Below are positions 5,441 through 6,800 of a stretch of 6,800 nucleotides of DNA, piece after piece; the stretch's first letter is position 1; the number at the start of each line of letters is the position of its first letter. The stretch lies in the NCBI GenBank assembly GCA_017989775.1, contig JAGNPF010000081.1, forward strand, positions 1 to 6,800. The letters are read 5' to 3'. Origin of the DNA: Flavobacterium sp. Lineage in GTDB: Bacteria > Bacteroidota > Bacteroidia > Flavobacteriales > Flavobacteriaceae. The position numbers and the translations under genes were made by a program. The notes below the pieces were generated by a model. It was not told where the DNA came from, did no database searches, and worked only from the letters and a program-made list of their open reading frames with translations.

Positions 5441-6724
5441 TTATTTCCTTACAAAAGGAGGAAGCAGTTTGCTGGAAACTTCTCCGAAACCAATTCGGAC
5501 GCCATTGTTTTTGCAAAAACCTTTGAAGATTACGGTATCGCCGTCGTTGATGAATTTACGTTCGGTTCCATCGTTCAGTTTGACTGATTTTTCTCCGCCC
5601 CAAGTCAATTCCAGCATCGAGCCGAAACTATCGGGAGTTGGGCCGGAAATGGTTCCGGAACCCATCAAGTCGCCTGAATTCACTCGGCAACCATTGGAGG
5701 TGTGGTGCGCCAATTGTTGTATCATCGTCCAATAGATGTATTTGAAATTGGTTTTGGAAACAATCGTGGTGTCCAGTTTTTCGGTTTGTATGGCCACTTC
5801 TAGATTGATGTCGAAGTTGTGTTTTCCTTTTAATTGCAAATACGGAAAGGGAGCCGGAACTTGATTGGGGCCTTTTGTCCTGAAAGGTTCCAAGGCATCC
5901 ATAGTCACGATCCAGGGCGAGATGGAAGTGGCAAAGTTTTTGGCCAAGAAAGGACCAAAGGACAAGGATTCCCATCTTTGGATGTCGCGCGCGCTCCAGT
6001 CGTTCATCAAAACCATTCCGAAAATATAATCTTCCGCTTCCGCTATTGGGATGTTTTCGCCCATAATGTTGGCGTCGGTAGTGATAAAAGCGGTTTCCAG
6101 TTCAAAATCCACCATTCGGGAAGGGCCAAAAACGGGAGTGGTCTCGCCAACGGGCAATGTTTGCACCATAGGCCTGTGGACAGGAATTCCGGACGGGATT
6201 ATGGTGGAGCTTCTTCCGTGGTATCCCACTGGCATGTGAAACCAATTGAGCGGTAAAGCTTTGTCGGGATTGCTGATTATTTTACCTATATTAATGGCGT
6301 GTTCCTTGCTGGTGTAAAAATCGGTGTAATCGCCAATTAGAACCGGCAACTGCATTTCGATGTCTTTTACGTCAAAGATCACGAAGTCTCTATGTTCTTT
6401 ATTGTCTCGAAGTTCCGGGTTGGTTTCGTCAAATATTTCGGCTAGGCGATTTCTTACCAATCTCCATGTTTTTTTTCCGTCCGATATAAAATCATTCAGG
6501 GTGTCTTGCATGAACATATCATCGGTCAATTCGATGCCGTCAAAGTAGTTTAGCTGTTGCAAAGCCCCCATATCAATAGCGCAATTCCCAATTCGAGTAC
6601 CAATGGTGATGACATCATCTTTGGTAATAAATACGCCAAAAGGAATGTTTTGGATAGGGAAATCACTGTCCTCGGGAACGTTGATCCATGATTTTCTATT
6701 GGTGTTATTGGCTGATAATGGCAT
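5441..6724 (-). CDS. fahA: Fumarylacetoacetase (fumarylacetoacetate hydrolase)
   Basis: The enzyme hydrolyses 4-fumarylacetoacetate to fumarate and acetoacetate, the last step of tyrosine/homogentisate breakdown, in the cytoplasm. The 427-residue product matches the family (about 420). An N-terminal SH3-like domain (about 1-125) opens with the typical SWINVPEDSDFPIQNIPFG stretch (12-30). The catalytic domain follows. By analogy with mouse FAH, metal ligands are Asp135 (in DYTDF), Glu208 and Glu210 (in FELE) and Asp242 (in NDWSARDIQRWE), and the catalytic base is His142 (in SKEHA). Tyr168, Gln249, Lys262 (AKNFATSISPW) and Thr358 (GSGTISG) match substrate-site residues. All expected residues are present, so the enzyme should be active. 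The ATG at 6724-6722 gives the standard N-terminus. It has its own promoter and terminator, and homogentisate genes are not adjacent within the window. Confidence 0.97.
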   Translation of the reverse strand: MPLSANNTNRKSWINVPEDSDFPIQNIPFGVFITKDDVITIGTRIGNCAIDMGALQQLNYFDGIELTDDMFMQDTLNDFISDGKKTWRLVRNRLAEIFDETNPELRDNKEHRDFVIFDVKDIEMQLPVLIGDYTDFYTSKEHAINIGKIISNPDKALPLNWFHMPVGYHGRSSTIIPSGIPVHRPMVQTLPVGETTPVFGPSRMVDFELETAFITTDANIMGENIPIAEAEDYIFGMVLMNDWSARDIQRWESLSFGPFLAKNFATSISPWIVTMDALEPFRTKGPNQVPAPFPYLQLKGKHNFDINLEVAIQTEKLDTTIVSKTNFKYIYWTMIQQLAHHTSNGCRVNSGDLMGSGTISGPTPDSFGSMLELTWGGEKSVKLNDGTERKFINDGDTVIFKGFCKNNGVRIGFGEVSSKLLPPFVRK

Positions 6725-6758
6725 AATGCTGTTAATTATTTTGTTGAGAAATACTCAT

Positions 6759-6789
6759 CAAATATATCATAAACTAACTATTTACCAAA
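6759..6789 (-). promoter_or_regulatory. Bacteroidota-type promoter of the fumarylacetoacetase gene
   Basis: On the minus strand TTTG (6789-6786) and TATATTTG (6766-6759) are separated by exactly 19 bp, which fits the Bacteroidota consensus TTTG-N19-TAnnTTTG at every fixed base. Transcription should start near 6752, leaving a leader of about 28 nt before the ATG. The short AT-rich leader has no Shine-Dalgarno sequence. Confidence 0.8.
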
Positions 6790-6800
6790 CGTTTTTTTGT

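Noticed and set aside
5834..6256. 140-codon plus-strand open frame opposite the fumarylacetoacetase gene
   Set aside because: It is entirely within a gene whose every catalytic residue is intact on the other strand, and no family resemblance is seen.
1..6800. Search for a novel defence, mobile or toxin-antitoxin system
   Set aside because: All six solid genes are explained by arginine synthesis, tyrosine breakdown or an envelope lipoprotein; no transposase, recombinase, nuclease, toxin pair, CRISPR repeat or tRNA was found.

Overview
The window looks like chromosomal DNA from a flavobacterium (phylum Bacteroidota), most likely Flavobacterium or a close relative. The evidence is the moderately AT-rich composition, A-rich translation starts without Shine-Dalgarno sequences, promoter elements of the Bacteroidota TAnnTTTG type, and protein sequences that read like flavobacterial versions of their families. 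All six well-supported genes lie on the minus strand, so the window reads from right to left.

Region 1 (about 6800-5380) is a single-gene unit: a fumarylacetoacetase gene (last step of tyrosine/homogentisate breakdown). It has a near-perfect Bacteroidota promoter at its front and a clear intrinsic terminator behind it. Region 2 (about 5380-4083) is one gene for a predicted lipoprotein of unknown function, with a weaker promoter and a weak terminator. Region 3 (about 4080-3690) is a long leader or intergenic stretch. It holds a candidate promoter, an AT-rich palindrome just downstream of the predicted start point, a GC-rich patch that may be a decayed repeat, and a doubtful small membrane ORF. 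Region 4 (3687 to the left edge) is the front part of an arginine biosynthesis operon: a GNAT acyltransferase, argG, argC and an argD-type aminotransferase cut off by the window edge.

The arginine genes fit together. The GNAT protein is a good candidate for the N-acylglutamate synthase that starts the pathway. ArgC and the aminotransferase act on the acylated intermediates, and ArgG makes argininosuccinate from citrulline. The remaining steps (kinase, transcarbamylase, deacylase, lyase) would be expected beyond the left edge. In Bacteroidota the acyl group may be succinyl rather than acetyl; the sequence alone does not settle this.

The core content is ordinary primary metabolism. The most interesting points are the GNAT enzyme with its four-cysteine C-terminal segment, the long arg leader with a possible operator, and 7-bp-periodic inverted repeats in two of the operon's intergenic gaps. 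I see no defence system, mobile element, CRISPR array or RNA gene.
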